DNA of 14,005 nucleotides from an uncultured Roseovarius sp. (GCA_934501475.1 CAKSUL010000049.1:1-14005); one strand, 5' to 3'. Positions 1-6,742 are shown, numbered from the stretch's first letter. A program made the numbers and translations. Notes: generated by a model from the sequence alone, not told the origin.

Positions 1-1
1 G

Positions 2-466
2 AACGCGGTCACGGCGCTGGTGCGCTTTGCCCTGCCCGAACGCGAGGCGCATCCCGCACTTTATGCGCGCACCGAAGCGCTGCTGGATCTGCTGGGGCAG
101 ATGGACCTGTGGCCGCTGGCCTATCTCAAATGGGAACTGGCCTTGCTGGAGGAACTGGGCTTTGGCCTGGATCTGAGCGCCTGCGCGGTGCAGGGGGCGG
201 GGGCCAATGACCTGAGCTTCGTGTCGCCGCGCACCGGGCGGGCCGTATCACGCGCCGGCGCCGGGGACTGGGCCGAGCGGCTATTGCCGCTGCCGCCCTG
301 CCTGCTGGGCCATGGCACCGCGCCGGATCACGAGGTGGTGCAGGGGCTGGCCCTGACGGGGCATTTCCTGCGCAACCGGCTGGCGCCGGAACTGGGAAAC
401 CGGCCGCTTCCGGATGCGCGACAGCGCTTTGCCGACCGTTTCGAGGCACAATCCACCGCGCAGTGA
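2..466 (+). CDS. recO: DNA repair protein RecO, C-terminal part (5' end outside window)
   Basis: The reading frame is open from base 2 to a TGA at 464-466, so the gene enters the window from the left. The visible 154 residues are the helical C-terminal part of RecO. RecO works with RecF and RecR to load RecA onto SSB-coated single-stranded DNA in recombinational repair. Typical alphaproteobacterial RecO features are visible: a stretch beginning [19 protein letters not shown], then [10 protein letters not shown], then [11 protein letters not shown], then a PPCLLGH segment. Full-length RecO is usually about 240 residues, so roughly the first third is missing. The last residues look like an ordinary variable tail. 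The next gene (TetR family) converges, with only 25 bases between the stops and no clear terminator hairpin. Family assignment is by recognition of these motifs. The start cannot be seen. Confidence 0.87.
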   Translation, partial: NAVTALVRFALPEREAHPALYARTEALLDLLGQMDLWPLAYLKWELALLEELGFGLDLSACAVQGAGANDLSFVSPRTGRAVSRAGAGDWAERLLPLPPCLLGHGTAPDHEVVQGLALTGHFLRNRLAPELGNRPLPDARQRFADRFEAQSTAQ

Positions 467-491
467 CCGGGCAGGCCGCGCGCGATGCCGC

Positions 492-1073
492 TCAGCGCAG
501 CGCCAGCACCAGATCGACAAGCGAGCCCATGGCGGCGGTGTTGTCCTGGGTGTTCGCATCCCCCAGCAGGTCCATGCCGATGCTGGTGGCATAGATGATT
601 CGCGCCATTTCCGCGTTGGAAATGCCGACCTTGCGCAGCAGGTCGCAAAGATATGTCAGCCGCTGCCCGTCCACCCGCGCCACGGCGGCGGCCACGTCCG
701 GGTCCGACAGCGCCCAGGCACGAAAGGCCGGCTCCACCCCGAGGCCGCTATCCGGGGCGTCGCCGGTTTTCCCGGATGGCGCGGATTTCTCGGCGATGAT
801 CTGACCGAACCGGCGCAGCCGCGCCACATCGGTCTGCGCCTCGCTCAGCCCCTCGACGATATCGGGGATCGCGCGCGCCTCCCATTGATGCAGGATGGCG
901 GCGTGAAAGGCGGGCAGATCGGCGAAATGCCAGTAGAACGATCCCTTGGTGGTGCCAAGGCGCCGGGCCAGCGGTTCGGCCTTGAGGGCGGAGGGGCCGA
1001 CCTCGCCAAGGGCGGCAAACCCGGCCAGGAGCCAGTCCTGTTTGCTCAGTCGGGTGGGTTTGCGTGTGCTCAT
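492..1073 (-). CDS. TetR/AcrR-family transcriptional regulator
   Basis: This 193-residue protein has the usual TetR length and layout. An N-terminal DNA-binding domain (about residues 10-65) carries the helix-turn-helix: ALKAEPLARRLGTTKGSFYWHF at about 29-50 includes the hallmark recognition-helix pattern TTKGSFYWHF. It is followed by a divergent all-helical ligand-binding and dimerisation domain (about 70-193). The ligand cannot be read from the sequence. TetR proteins are mostly repressors of themselves or adjacent genes. This gene is convergent with recO, and the next gene upstream (RTX-Hint, same strand) is 305 bases away, so no obvious target is paired with it. A short palindrome TTGC-aggc-GCAA at 1093-1104, about 20 bases upstream of the ATG, could be an autoregulatory operator. 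No good Shine-Dalgarno sequence precedes the ATG. It is kept because the protein starts where the family normally does. Confidence 0.88.
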   Translation of the reverse strand: MSTRKPTRLSKQDWLLAGFAALGEVGPSALKAEPLARRLGTTKGSFYWHFADLPAFHAAILHQWEARAIPDIVEGLSEAQTDVARLRRFGQIIAEKSAPSGKTGDAPDSGLGVEPAFRAWALSDPDVAAAVARVDGQRLTYLCDLLRKVGISNAEMARIIYATSIGMDLLGDANTQDNTAAMGSLVDLVLALR

Positions 1074-1092
1074 GGCAGCGTGATACGCCGCG

Positions 1093-1104
1093 TTGCAGGC
1101 GCAA
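1093..1104. promoter_or_regulatory. Possible operator upstream of the TetR gene
   Basis: A short perfect palindrome, TTGC-aggc-GCAA, lies 20-31 bases upstream of the TetR ATG, where an autoregulatory site would be expected. Four-base arms are common by chance, so this is weak and positional. Confidence 0.2.
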
Positions 1105-1286
1105 ACAAGGGGGTGGGGCGTTCTGCAAGCGCCTTGCCGGATATGTTGATGATCACGGCCGCTGGCAGGCGCTATCAGCTACGCAAGCCCGCTTGGAACC
1201 CTTGGTGACGGACGCGCCTCATGACTCCAAGGGCAGCAATGCGCAGGAAGCGCCATTTGCAACACCCGGGCCGCTGAGAATGGTGG

Positions 1287-1305
1287 AGGGGCCAGACCGG
1301 CCCCT
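1287..1305. terminator. Candidate hairpin terminator between the RTX-Hint and TetR genes
   Basis: A perfect 7-bp GC-rich stem, AGGGGCC / GGCCCCT, with a 5-base loop sits about 75 bases past the RTX-Hint stop on the minus strand. It lacks a real T-run on the minus strand (a weak TTT follows on the plus strand). Termination is plausible from position and stem strength, not proven. Confidence 0.35.
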
Positions 1306-1378
1306 TTGCGGCCATGCGGTGTTGCTTGCCTGATCACTGGCCCGACAAACCATGGAAAGCCCGTGCAATTGGGGGCAA

Positions 1379-4300
1379 TTACAAACCGACACTCAAGCTT
1401 TGTCCCTTCGCCAAGGTTGGCAATTGTTTCTTCGCAATGAACTCCCGCGAGGTGTTCCCATAGATACGGGCGACTTTTTGCTTGTCATCCCTGGCGATGG
1501 AAAGCTCTGGGAACAGGTCGAACAATTCGGCGCGCGGGCCGGAGTCCATCATTCGCAATGCCATCGGTCCGGGATAAAAGCTTTCGGATGGTGTGTTTTC
1601 GGAAAAGACGATCTGATGGGTGTCAAACATCAGATGGATATATGTAACTTGCCGTTTGCCATGCGCGATCCGGATTCCCGGCGTCTTCTGTGCGAGGTGT
1701 TTTGCACGCGCCAGATGATCCCCCCGGGCACCGACCAGCAGACCATGCTGTGGCGATACAAGCAAATCGCGTTCGGCCCCGAGCACCCCGCGGCGGATCA
1801 GGATCGGGCGCAGGTCGGGATTGGCCAGCAACGCCGCCTTGTCGAGCGTCCGCCGCCCGATCCAGCGAATGCGCTGTGGGCCGTTGTCCAGTGTGGTGAC
1901 CAGATCGCCGACCCGCAACTCATCAATCGGCACATCGCCGCGTGGCGTCCGGATGGCCGTGCCGGAGGTGAAACATACGACGCCGGTATTTTCCCGGGTA
2001 AAGCTGGAATTGTCGGCCGCGGCCCCGGTGAAGGTAAGGGTGCCGCCGCCGAATTGGGCGTTGTCGGAATAGTCTGTTGCGCGGCCACGCGTGTCCGTCA
2101 CGTTTGACTGGTTCAGGACGCCATCGTCTGCCTGATCGGCATGAAGTTCGGATATGTGGTCGTAATATCCGCTGAGGTCGATGAAATCGTTGTTGGTGCT
2201 GTCACCGTCATCCAGCGTGCCGGTATTGCCGGTGTTGAAATCGGTGATCGTGTCGTGACCGCCGCTGACGATGAAGGTGTCATTGCCAGCGCCGCCGGTA
2301 AGGGTGTCCGAGCCCGGCCCGCCGTCAAGCGTGTCGTCGCCGGCGCCACCGTCCAGGGAATCGCTGCCGTCACCGCCAGACAGGGAATCGTTGCCAACCT
2401 CTGCGACCAATACATCATCACCGGCGCCACCCATGACCGTGTCATCGCCGGTGCCGCCATAGATATAATCATGTCCGGCACCGCCCTGGAGCTGATCATT
2501 GCCATCATCCCCAAGGATAAGGTCATCGCTCGCGCCGCCATCAATCGTGTCGTTGCCGTGGCCACCGAAAATCTCATCGTAGCCGTCACCGCCCGAGATG
2601 CTGTCGTGGCCCGCACCGCCTTCGATAAGGTCGTCCCCGGCACCACCTTCGATCAGATCATTGCCATCATCGCCAAAGATCGTGTCATCGCCGGACCCAC
2701 CATCAATCGAGTCATCCCCGGCCTCGCCTTCGATCAGATCATAGCTGGCACCACCCAGGATGGTATCGTTGCCGTCGCCGCCGCCCATGCTGTCAGCACC
2801 GGCGCCACCATCCAGGAAATCATTGCCTTCATCGCCATAGACCTCATCATTGCCGGCACCGCCCATGAGGGTATCGTCGCCGCCATTGCCGAAGAGGGCG
2901 TCATTGCCGGTGCCGCCATCAATACTGTCGCCAGCGGAGCCGCCCAGAATCAGGTCGTTTCCGCCACCGGCCACGAGCTCAATCCCGGCACCATCAGCCG
3001 AACCGCTGACCACATCGTCGCCATCGGTCAGGATCAGCCGTTCGACCTGGGAAAACGTGTTCGTGTCAGAGCCGCCGGTCATCGGATTGGGGTTGCCGGT
3101 GATCGTTCCGGCCTCATCGCCGGTATAGTTGACCGTGACCGGCCCGGTCAGGGCGCTGAGGTCGATCGTGTCGTCGTCACTCCCGCCTTCGCCGCCGATG
3201 ATCGTATTGTTGCCGGACCCTTGGGTGACAAGGAACGTATCCGCATCGTCGCCCCCGTCGAGAAGTTCGTTGCCTTGCCAGGACTGCAACGTGTCGTTGC
3301 CCGCGCCGCCAAGCAATGTGTCGTTGCCGGTCCAGCCCTGAAGCGCGTCGTTGCCGTCGCCGCCCATGATCAGATCATTGCCGCTACCGCCCAGAACGGT
3401 ATCGTTGCCCGCGCCGCCGTCGGCGGTATCGTTGCCGCCCCAGGTGTCGATGAAATCATCGCCCGCCCCGCCAGAGATGCTGTCATCGCCGAAGGTGCCA
3501 TAGGCGGTGTCATTGCCCGCCCCGAGTTCAATGACGGCACCGACCCCGTCCGCCCGGCCATCTACGGAATCGGCGTGGTCGGTCGTGATGATCCGCTCGA
3601 TTCCGGTGAACTCGATCGTGTTGGTGCCGTCGGTGATCGTTCCGGCCTCGTCGCCGGTATAGTTGACCGTGACCGGTGTGGTCAGCGCGCTGAGGTCGAT
3701 CGTGTCGAAATCGTCGCCACCTTCGCCGCCGCTTACGGTGTCATTGCCAAACGCATCGTAGAACTGGATCGTATCGCGACCGTCGCCGCCATCGACGCTG
3801 TCAGGACCGGTCCAGAGGCTGATGTAATCGTCGCCGGATCCACCGAAAATGGTATCCGCGCCATCGTCACCCTCCAAAGTGTCGTTGCCCGCACCGCCAT
3901 CAAGATGGTCATCGCCGCTCCACCCGCGAACGGAGTCGTCGCCGTCACCGCCATCAAGGGAGTCGTTGCCCTCCCATCCCTCCAGCGTGTCGTTGCCCCC
4001 ACGACCACTTATCGTGTCGTTTCCCGCGTATCCTTTCAGGTTGTCCCCGTTTGCAGTGCCATCCATGTTGCTGGCCAGGGCGGGATCATGCGTTTGGCTG
4101 ACAATCGAAGCATAGCCCGGTTCATTTGTCGGCGTGATATCGGTCTCGGTCCAGTCATAGGTATTTCCGGGCACCAGCTGACCATCGGCGACATATCCCA
4201 CAGTCTTTGTGCCAATCATGACGCGGTAGACTTCGATGGTATTGCCATATCCGTCGGTCGCGGTCCTGGCATGCTCCAGATAGCTTTGCCCCCTGGCCAC

Positions 4301-4540
4301 GATGGCCCCGGATTCGTTGCGGACGATCAATATCTGCTGCGTGGCATCGTCAGACGTGGAATCAGCCGCCGAATCGCCCGACCATGTCCCGTCGTCATCG
4401 GCAATTTCGAAACTGTAGGCCGAATTGGAATCGTAGGCCGGATCAACGCGCATCCGCGCGCCCGAAGGAGAAGGAAAGGAAATGTCAGTCGGTGAGAATC
4501 CGGTATAAATGTATTTCGCCATCGGTCCATCCAGTTGCAT
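1379..4540 (-). CDS. RTX calcium-binding protein with C-terminal Hint (Hedgehog/intein) domain
   Basis: A 1053-residue acidic protein. Residues 1-165 form a non-repeat N-terminal domain. Residues 168-769 are dominated by RTX nonapeptides (GGxGxDxUx type), which fold as calcium-binding beta-rolls. They are interrupted by two copies of a beta-rich insert (about 278-304 and 456-482, each with DTIDLSALT and PVTVNYTGDEAGTIT). The array ends in a DTFIVSGGHDTITDF signature (754-768). A Hint domain of the Rhodobacterales 'Hint_2' type follows: VVCFTSGTAI with the likely nucleophile Cys856, VPIDELRVGDLV, SPQH (His932), ARAKHL, and FDTHQIVFSEN...SESFYPG at about 972-991. There is no N-terminal signal peptide, as expected for type I export, but no ABC exporter or membrane-fusion gene is in the window. 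The likely role is an extracellular or surface protein that self-cleaves at Cys856; the substrate or target is unknown. ATG at 4522 (MAKYIYTGF) is an alternative start 6 codons in. Neither start has a strong Shine-Dalgarno, and GGATGG just upstream slightly favours 4522. Confidence 0.9.
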   Translation of the reverse strand: MQLDGPMAKYIYTGFSPTDISFPSPSGARMRVDPAYDSNSAYSFEIADDDGTWSGDSAADSTSDDATQQILIVRNESGAIVARGQSYLEHARTATDGYGNTIEVYRVMIGTKTVGYVADGQLVPGNTYDWTETDITPTNEPGYASIVSQTHDPALASNMDGTANGDNLKGYAGNDTISGRGGNDTLEGWEGNDSLDGGDGDDSVRGWSGDDHLDGGAGNDTLEGDDGADTIFGGSGDDYISLWTGPDSVDGGDGRDTIQFYDAFGNDTVSGGEGGDDFDTIDLSALTTPVTVNYTGDEAGTITDGTNTIEFTGIERIITTDHADSVDGRADGVGAVIELGAGNDTAYGTFGDDSISGGAGDDFIDTWGGNDTADGGAGNDTVLGGSGNDLIMGGDGNDALQGWTGNDTLLGGAGNDTLQSWQGNELLDGGDDADTFLVTQGSGNNTIIGGEGGSDDDTIDLSALTGPVTVNYTGDEAGTITGNPNPMTGGSDTNTFSQVERLILTDGDDVVSGSADGAGIELVAGGGNDLILGGSAGDSIDGGTGNDALFGNGGDDTLMGGAGNDEVYGDEGNDFLDGGAGADSMGGGDGNDTILGGASYDLIEGEAGDDSIDGGSGDDTIFGDDGNDLIEGGAGDDLIEGGAGHDSISGGDGYDEIFGGHGNDTIDGGASDDLILGDDGNDQLQGGAGHDYIYGGTGDDTVMGGAGDDVLVAEVGNDSLSGGDGSDSLDGGAGDDTLDGGPGSDTLTGGAGNDTFIVSGGHDTITDFNTGNTGTLDDGDSTNNDFIDLSGYYDHISELHADQADDGVLNQSNVTDTRGRATDYSDNAQFGGGTLTFTGAAADNSSFTRENTGVVCFTSGTAIRTPRGDVPIDELRVGDLVTTLDNGPQRIRWIGRRTLDKAALLANPDLRPILIRRGVLGAERDLLVSPQHGLLVGARGDHLARAKHLAQKTPGIRIAHGKRQVTYIHLMFDTHQIVFSENTPSESFYPGPMALRMMDSGPRAELFDLFPELSIARDDKQKVARIYGNTSREFIAKKQLPTLAKGQSLSVGL
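3097..3173. repeat. 77-bp direct repeat, copy 1 (inside RTX gene)
   Basis: This matches 3631-3707 with 5 mismatches in 77 bases by my count. The two copies are exactly 534 bases (178 codons) apart and encode residues 456-482, containing SALTGPVTVNYTGDEAGTIT. It is part of a longer in-frame protein duplication. Confidence 0.92.
3631..3707. repeat. 77-bp direct repeat, copy 2 (inside RTX gene)
   Basis: Partner of the copy at 3097-3173. It encodes residues 278-304, containing SALTTPVTVNYTGDEAGTIT. Flanking RTX units are in register at the same 178-residue offset, including Trp189/Trp367 and Trp243/Trp421. Confidence 0.92.
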
Positions 4541-4609
4541 CGCGAGCTGGCCGATCCAATGGCCCGCTATGCGCAGATCATAGAAACCAATGATAAATCT
4601 TTACTTTTG

Positions 4610-4636
4610 CCGGGCCTGTGGCCCCGGATATTTTTG
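4610..4636 (+). terminator. Terminator-like hairpin followed by a T-rich tract
   Basis: The stem CCGGGCC / GGCCCCGG (one bulged C) with a TGT loop at 4610-4627 is followed by ATATTTTTG, which is the shape of a Rho-independent terminator reading on the plus strand. No plus-strand gene ends just upstream: the RTX-Hint gene here runs the other way. It may be left over from a lost gene, or may stop antisense transcription. Confidence 0.4.
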
Positions 4637-4783
4637 GCTAAAACTTGAATCATCTCGGCGTGATCCTGTCTCGGATCGGCGCAATCAAGAGCATCGCATC
4701 AGGCGTCGAACTGGGGGCGGTCATTGTTTGCGGTGGAGCGAAGGCCAGCGAGACCCGCATACCTGACGACCCCGGCCTGCAAA

Positions 4784-4807
4784 GCCCTCGCGGAAATCTG
4801 CGAGGGC
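4784..4807. other. Perfect 8-bp hairpin in the intergenic region
   Basis: GCCCTCGC (4784-4791) and GCGAGGGC (4800-4807) pair perfectly. Inside the loop a G-T and a G-C pair could extend the stem to 10 bp with an AAAT loop. On the minus strand it is followed by TTT only. It may be a terminator or part of a structured RNA. Confidence 0.45.
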
Positions 4808-5061
4808 GCTGCCTTGGAATGACCCGCCCGTGACGGCGTTTCCCCCCGGGTTTCGACGGTTCTGGCAGGAGGCGTGGGCGTTCTGGCGCGGGCGGGATTG
4901 GGTTGCGCATCGGTGGGCGGATGGTCAAAGGTGACTTGTCCGGGGCCCGATGCGCCTGCGCCGGTATGCGCGGCTGATATCGGGACGCGGTCACATGGGA
5001 CAGATCTGTTGGATTACAACGCGTTGAGCAATGCGGCGCGGGCGACAAAGCGGGGCAGGGC

Positions 5062-5907
5062 ATGAGTTGGTTCGTCTTTTTCATCGTCATCTGCGCCGCG
5101 CTCTTGCATGCGGGCTGGAACGCCATGGTCAAGGGCGGCGCGGACAAGAGCGCGTCGATGATGGCGGTGGTTCTGGGGCAGGGGCTGGCCGGGGCGGTTC
5201 TGTTGATGTTTGTGCCGATGCCCGCAGCGGCGTCGCTGCCCTATCTGGCGGGGGGGCTGGTGCTGCATGTGGGTTATCAGGTGTTTCTGGTCAGCGCCTA
5301 CAAGATCGGCGACCTGACGCAGGTCTATCCGATTGCGCGCGGTGTTTCGCCCCTGCTGGTGGCCGCCGTATCGGTGATCGTCCTGGGTGAGCGGTTCAGC
5401 CACATGGAACTTGCGGCGGTGGCGCTGATCGCGCTCGGGATCGCGTCGATCAGCCTGACGCGGCGCGCGGGCAGCGTTTTCCAGGGCAAGGCGGCGGGGC
5501 TGGCCCTGATCACCGGCGGGTTCATCGCGGGCTATTCGATGGTGGATGGCATGGGCGCGCGGGTGGCGGGCACCGCATTGGGGTTCTATGCGTGGGAGTC
5601 GGTGCTGAATGTGGCGGTGTTCGCGATGGGCGCGCGGGTGTTGCGCCCCGGTCTGCTGGGGCGGGCGTTGGTCTTGCGCAAGAGCCTGTTCATCGGCGGC
5701 GGCGCGTCCTTTGCGGCCTATGCGCTGGTGATGTGGTCATTCACGCAGGCCCCGATCGCCCTTGTGACGGCGCTGCGCGAGACGAGCATCATCTTTGCGC
5801 TGTTGATCGGTGTCGGCATGCTGGGTGAACGGGTGACCCTGATGAAGCTGGTCTCGGTCACGGCGGCATTGTGCGGCGTGGTCCTGTTGCGGCTGGCGCA
5901 GTCCTGA
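5062..5907 (+). CDS. EamA-family (DMT superfamily) transporter
   Basis: A 281-residue, very hydrophobic protein predicted to have about ten membrane helices arranged as two EamA repeats. The repeat landmark (small residues, then a helix, then LGE and a basic residue) is visible twice. The first is AYKIGDLTQVYPIARGVSPLL leading to VLGER at about 79-111. The second is SFTQAPIALVTALRETSIIFA leading to MLGER at about 226-257. EamA proteins are inner-membrane drug/metabolite transporters, often exporters of amino acids or related metabolites; the substrate cannot be told here. The start ATG follows GGGGCAGGG, a modest ribosome-binding region. The gene stands alone: a 521-base gap lies upstream and the next gene converges 63 bases downstream. 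Confidence 0.88.
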   Translation: MSWFVFFIVICAALLHAGWNAMVKGGADKSASMMAVVLGQGLAGAVLLMFVPMPAAASLPYLAGGLVLHVGYQVFLVSAYKIGDLTQVYPIARGVSPLLVAAVSVIVLGERFSHMELAAVALIALGIASISLTRRAGSVFQGKAAGLALITGGFIAGYSMVDGMGARVAGTALGFYAWESVLNVAVFAMGARVLRPGLLGRALVLRKSLFIGGGASFAAYALVMWSFTQAPIALVTALRETSIIFALLIGVGMLGERVTLMKLVSVTAALCGVVLLRLAQS

Positions 5908-5924
5908 CATCGATGTTGCGCAAT

Positions 5925-5947
5925 GAGTATTTAAGGAAAAATGAAAG
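5925..5947 (+). repeat. Copy of a dispersed TATTT-type 3'-end motif
   Basis: This sits 17 bases after the EamA stop in the 63-base convergent gap and contains GAGTATTTAAGGAAAAAT followed by GAAAG. It resembles the motif at 4625-4647 and both arms of the inverted repeat at 13005-13074 (TATTT, two variable bases, GG or CC, then an A-rich tail ending in AAAG). I recall similar sequences after genes in Rhodobacterales genomes. Function is unproven. Confidence 0.4.
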
Positions 5948-5970
5948 GGTGAGGCGCGCCCGCCCGGGTC

Positions 5971-6657
5971 TCATCCGCGCAGGAGATGGCGGCTGATCAG
6001 GTGAAAATGGCCCTCAGTGGTTTCGCCGACGAGGCTGAGTGCGTCGATGCTGATTTCGCTCTCAAGAAGCGGGTGCAGCACCGGTTCCAGCGCGGCCATC
6101 GTGGCGCGGGCCTGCGCGGCGGGCAGTTTTCCGGTCAGCGTCATGTGCCAGCGAAAATCGGCCATGACATGCGGATAGCCCCAGATGCGCAGGTTGGCGC
6201 GTTGATCATCGCTGAGGTGCGGCAGGTCGCGGCGGCTGAATTCGGCGGGGGTCATGGGGGCGCGGAAGCTGTCGAACCGGCGCACCGTGTCACTGGCCAG
6301 CAGGTTCAGCGCGCCCGTGTTGCGCGAGGCCAGCAAGGCCAGGAACCGCCCGAGCCGTGTCAGCGTGAGCACGCCGAGCGGCACGGGCGCGCGGCTGGCG
6401 CAGAACGCGGCGAGGGCGGCGTCGAGCTCTGCGGTGGTTTGCCCGTCGGCCATGCGGAATGGCGGTTTGATCGTGGCATGAAAGCCGTATCTGCGCGGGG
6501 TTGCGGTGATCTGGGGCAGGGGGGCGGGCAGGCCGGGGATGTCGGGATGCGCGACCGGGCGGGCCTTTGCCATGTCCCAGCCCAGCCACGCGGCGCCGAA
6601 CCGGGCCAGCGGGCCGGGCGGGGGGGTGTAATAGATGGCATGGCGGCAAAAGGGCAT
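5971..6657 (-). CDS. DUF1045 family protein (2H phosphoesterase-like, phosphonate-metabolism-associated family)
   Basis: With the start at 6657 the protein has 228 residues, the usual DUF1045 length, and opens with RHAIYYTPPPGPLARFGAAW, the family's characteristic N-terminus. Two HxT motifs typical of the 2H phosphoesterase fold are present: GFHAT with His60/Thr62, and WHMTLTG with His171/Thr173. This suggests an RNA-ligase/cyclic-phosphodiesterase-like active site. Family members often lie in phosphonate (phn) operons, but no phn genes are visible here and the substrate is unknown. The frame stays open upstream to 6912, but that 85-residue extension lacks family character, runs over the divergent promoter region and overlaps the neighbour, so I reject it. 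No strong Shine-Dalgarno precedes 6657. It is convergent with the EamA gene and divergent from the FAH-family gene. Confidence 0.82.
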   Translation of the reverse strand: MPFCRHAIYYTPPPGPLARFGAAWLGWDMAKARPVAHPDIPGLPAPLPQITATPRRYGFHATIKPPFRMADGQTTAELDAALAAFCASRAPVPLGVLTLTRLGRFLALLASRNTGALNLLASDTVRRFDSFRAPMTPAEFSRRDLPHLSDDQRANLRIWGYPHVMADFRWHMTLTGKLPAAQARATMAALEPVLHPLLESEISIDALSLVGETTEGHFHLISRHLLRG

Positions 6658-6690
6658 CTGCGGTCCCGTGGGGTGTCGCGCGGGGTGAGC

Positions 6691-6725
6691 CGCGCCTGAC
6701 AATGGCATGCCACAAGTCAGGCGCG
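6691..6725. promoter_or_regulatory. 35-base near-perfect palindrome between divergent genes
   Basis: Outer arms CGCGCCTGAC (6691-6700) and GTCAGGCGCG (6716-6725) are perfect inverted repeats. The centre TGGCATGCCA (6703-6712) is itself a perfect palindrome, and only the AA/CAA linkers break symmetry. It lies 33 bases upstream of the DUF1045 ATG and about 18 bases upstream of a candidate -35 for the FAH-family gene, a position suited to an operator or activator site controlling one or both genes. There is no T-run, so it is not a typical terminator. Confidence 0.55.
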
Positions 6726-6742
6726 CCGCCAATCCCGCGCGC

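Larger units (their letters stand above)
1074..1378. other. 305-base intergenic region without a credible gene
   Basis: This lies between the TetR start and the stop of the RTX-Hint gene. Both flanking genes are on the minus strand, so it should hold the RTX-Hint terminator and the TetR promoter. It contains the hairpin at 1287-1305 and a loose 7-base inverted repeat (CCCTTGG 1199-1205 / CCAAGGG 1227-1233). No open frame here resembles a known protein. Confidence 0.6.
2234..4039 (-). repeat. RTX nonapeptide repeat array (27-base coding periodicity)
   Basis: Residues 168-769 of the RTX-Hint protein are built from roughly nine-residue units such as GGAGNDTLE. This gives DNA with a loose 27-base period rich in GCCGCC and TCGTTGCC on the plus strand. 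Most units keep the Asp that ligates calcium in beta-rolls. The periodicity also explains the long open antisense frames over this region. Confidence 0.9.
4541..5061. other. 521-base intergenic region, two hairpins, no credible gene
   Basis: This region lies between the divergent RTX-Hint (minus) and EamA (plus) starts. The 4580-4650 stretch is AT-rich compared with its surroundings and probably holds the RTX-Hint promoter, though I cannot fix the -35 and -10. It contains hairpins at 4610-4627 and 4784-4807. Open frames here have no recognisable protein character, and the longest minus-strand one runs into the EamA gene as its antisense. A small RNA is possible but not demonstrable. Confidence 0.55.

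Noticed and set aside
414..1208. Long plus-strand frame opposite the TetR gene
   Set aside because: It overlaps recO's end and the whole TetR gene in antisense. TetR has a clear HTH motif and this frame has none.
1199..1233. CCCTTGG / CCAAGGG inverted repeat with a 21-base spacer
   Set aside because: Seven-base arms at this distance are expected by chance in a 14-kb window, and nothing positional supports a role.
2234..4039. Short-period repetition resembling a CRISPR or satellite array
   Set aside because: Repeats are degenerate, in frame with a period near 27 bases, and encode RTX nonapeptides. There are no conserved repeat-spacer units and no cas genes.
2141..4495. A 784-codon open frame antisense to the RTX-Hint gene
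   Set aside because: It is a by-product of the 27-base RTX repeats: the antisense of GGxGxD codons gives a low-complexity Ile/Val/Ala pattern without stops. It has no domain features and no ribosome-binding site.
4650..5147. A 165-codon minus-strand frame in the intergenic gap
   Set aside because: It runs antisense into the EamA gene, is Pro/Arg-rich like a GC-rich shadow frame, and has no recognisable features.
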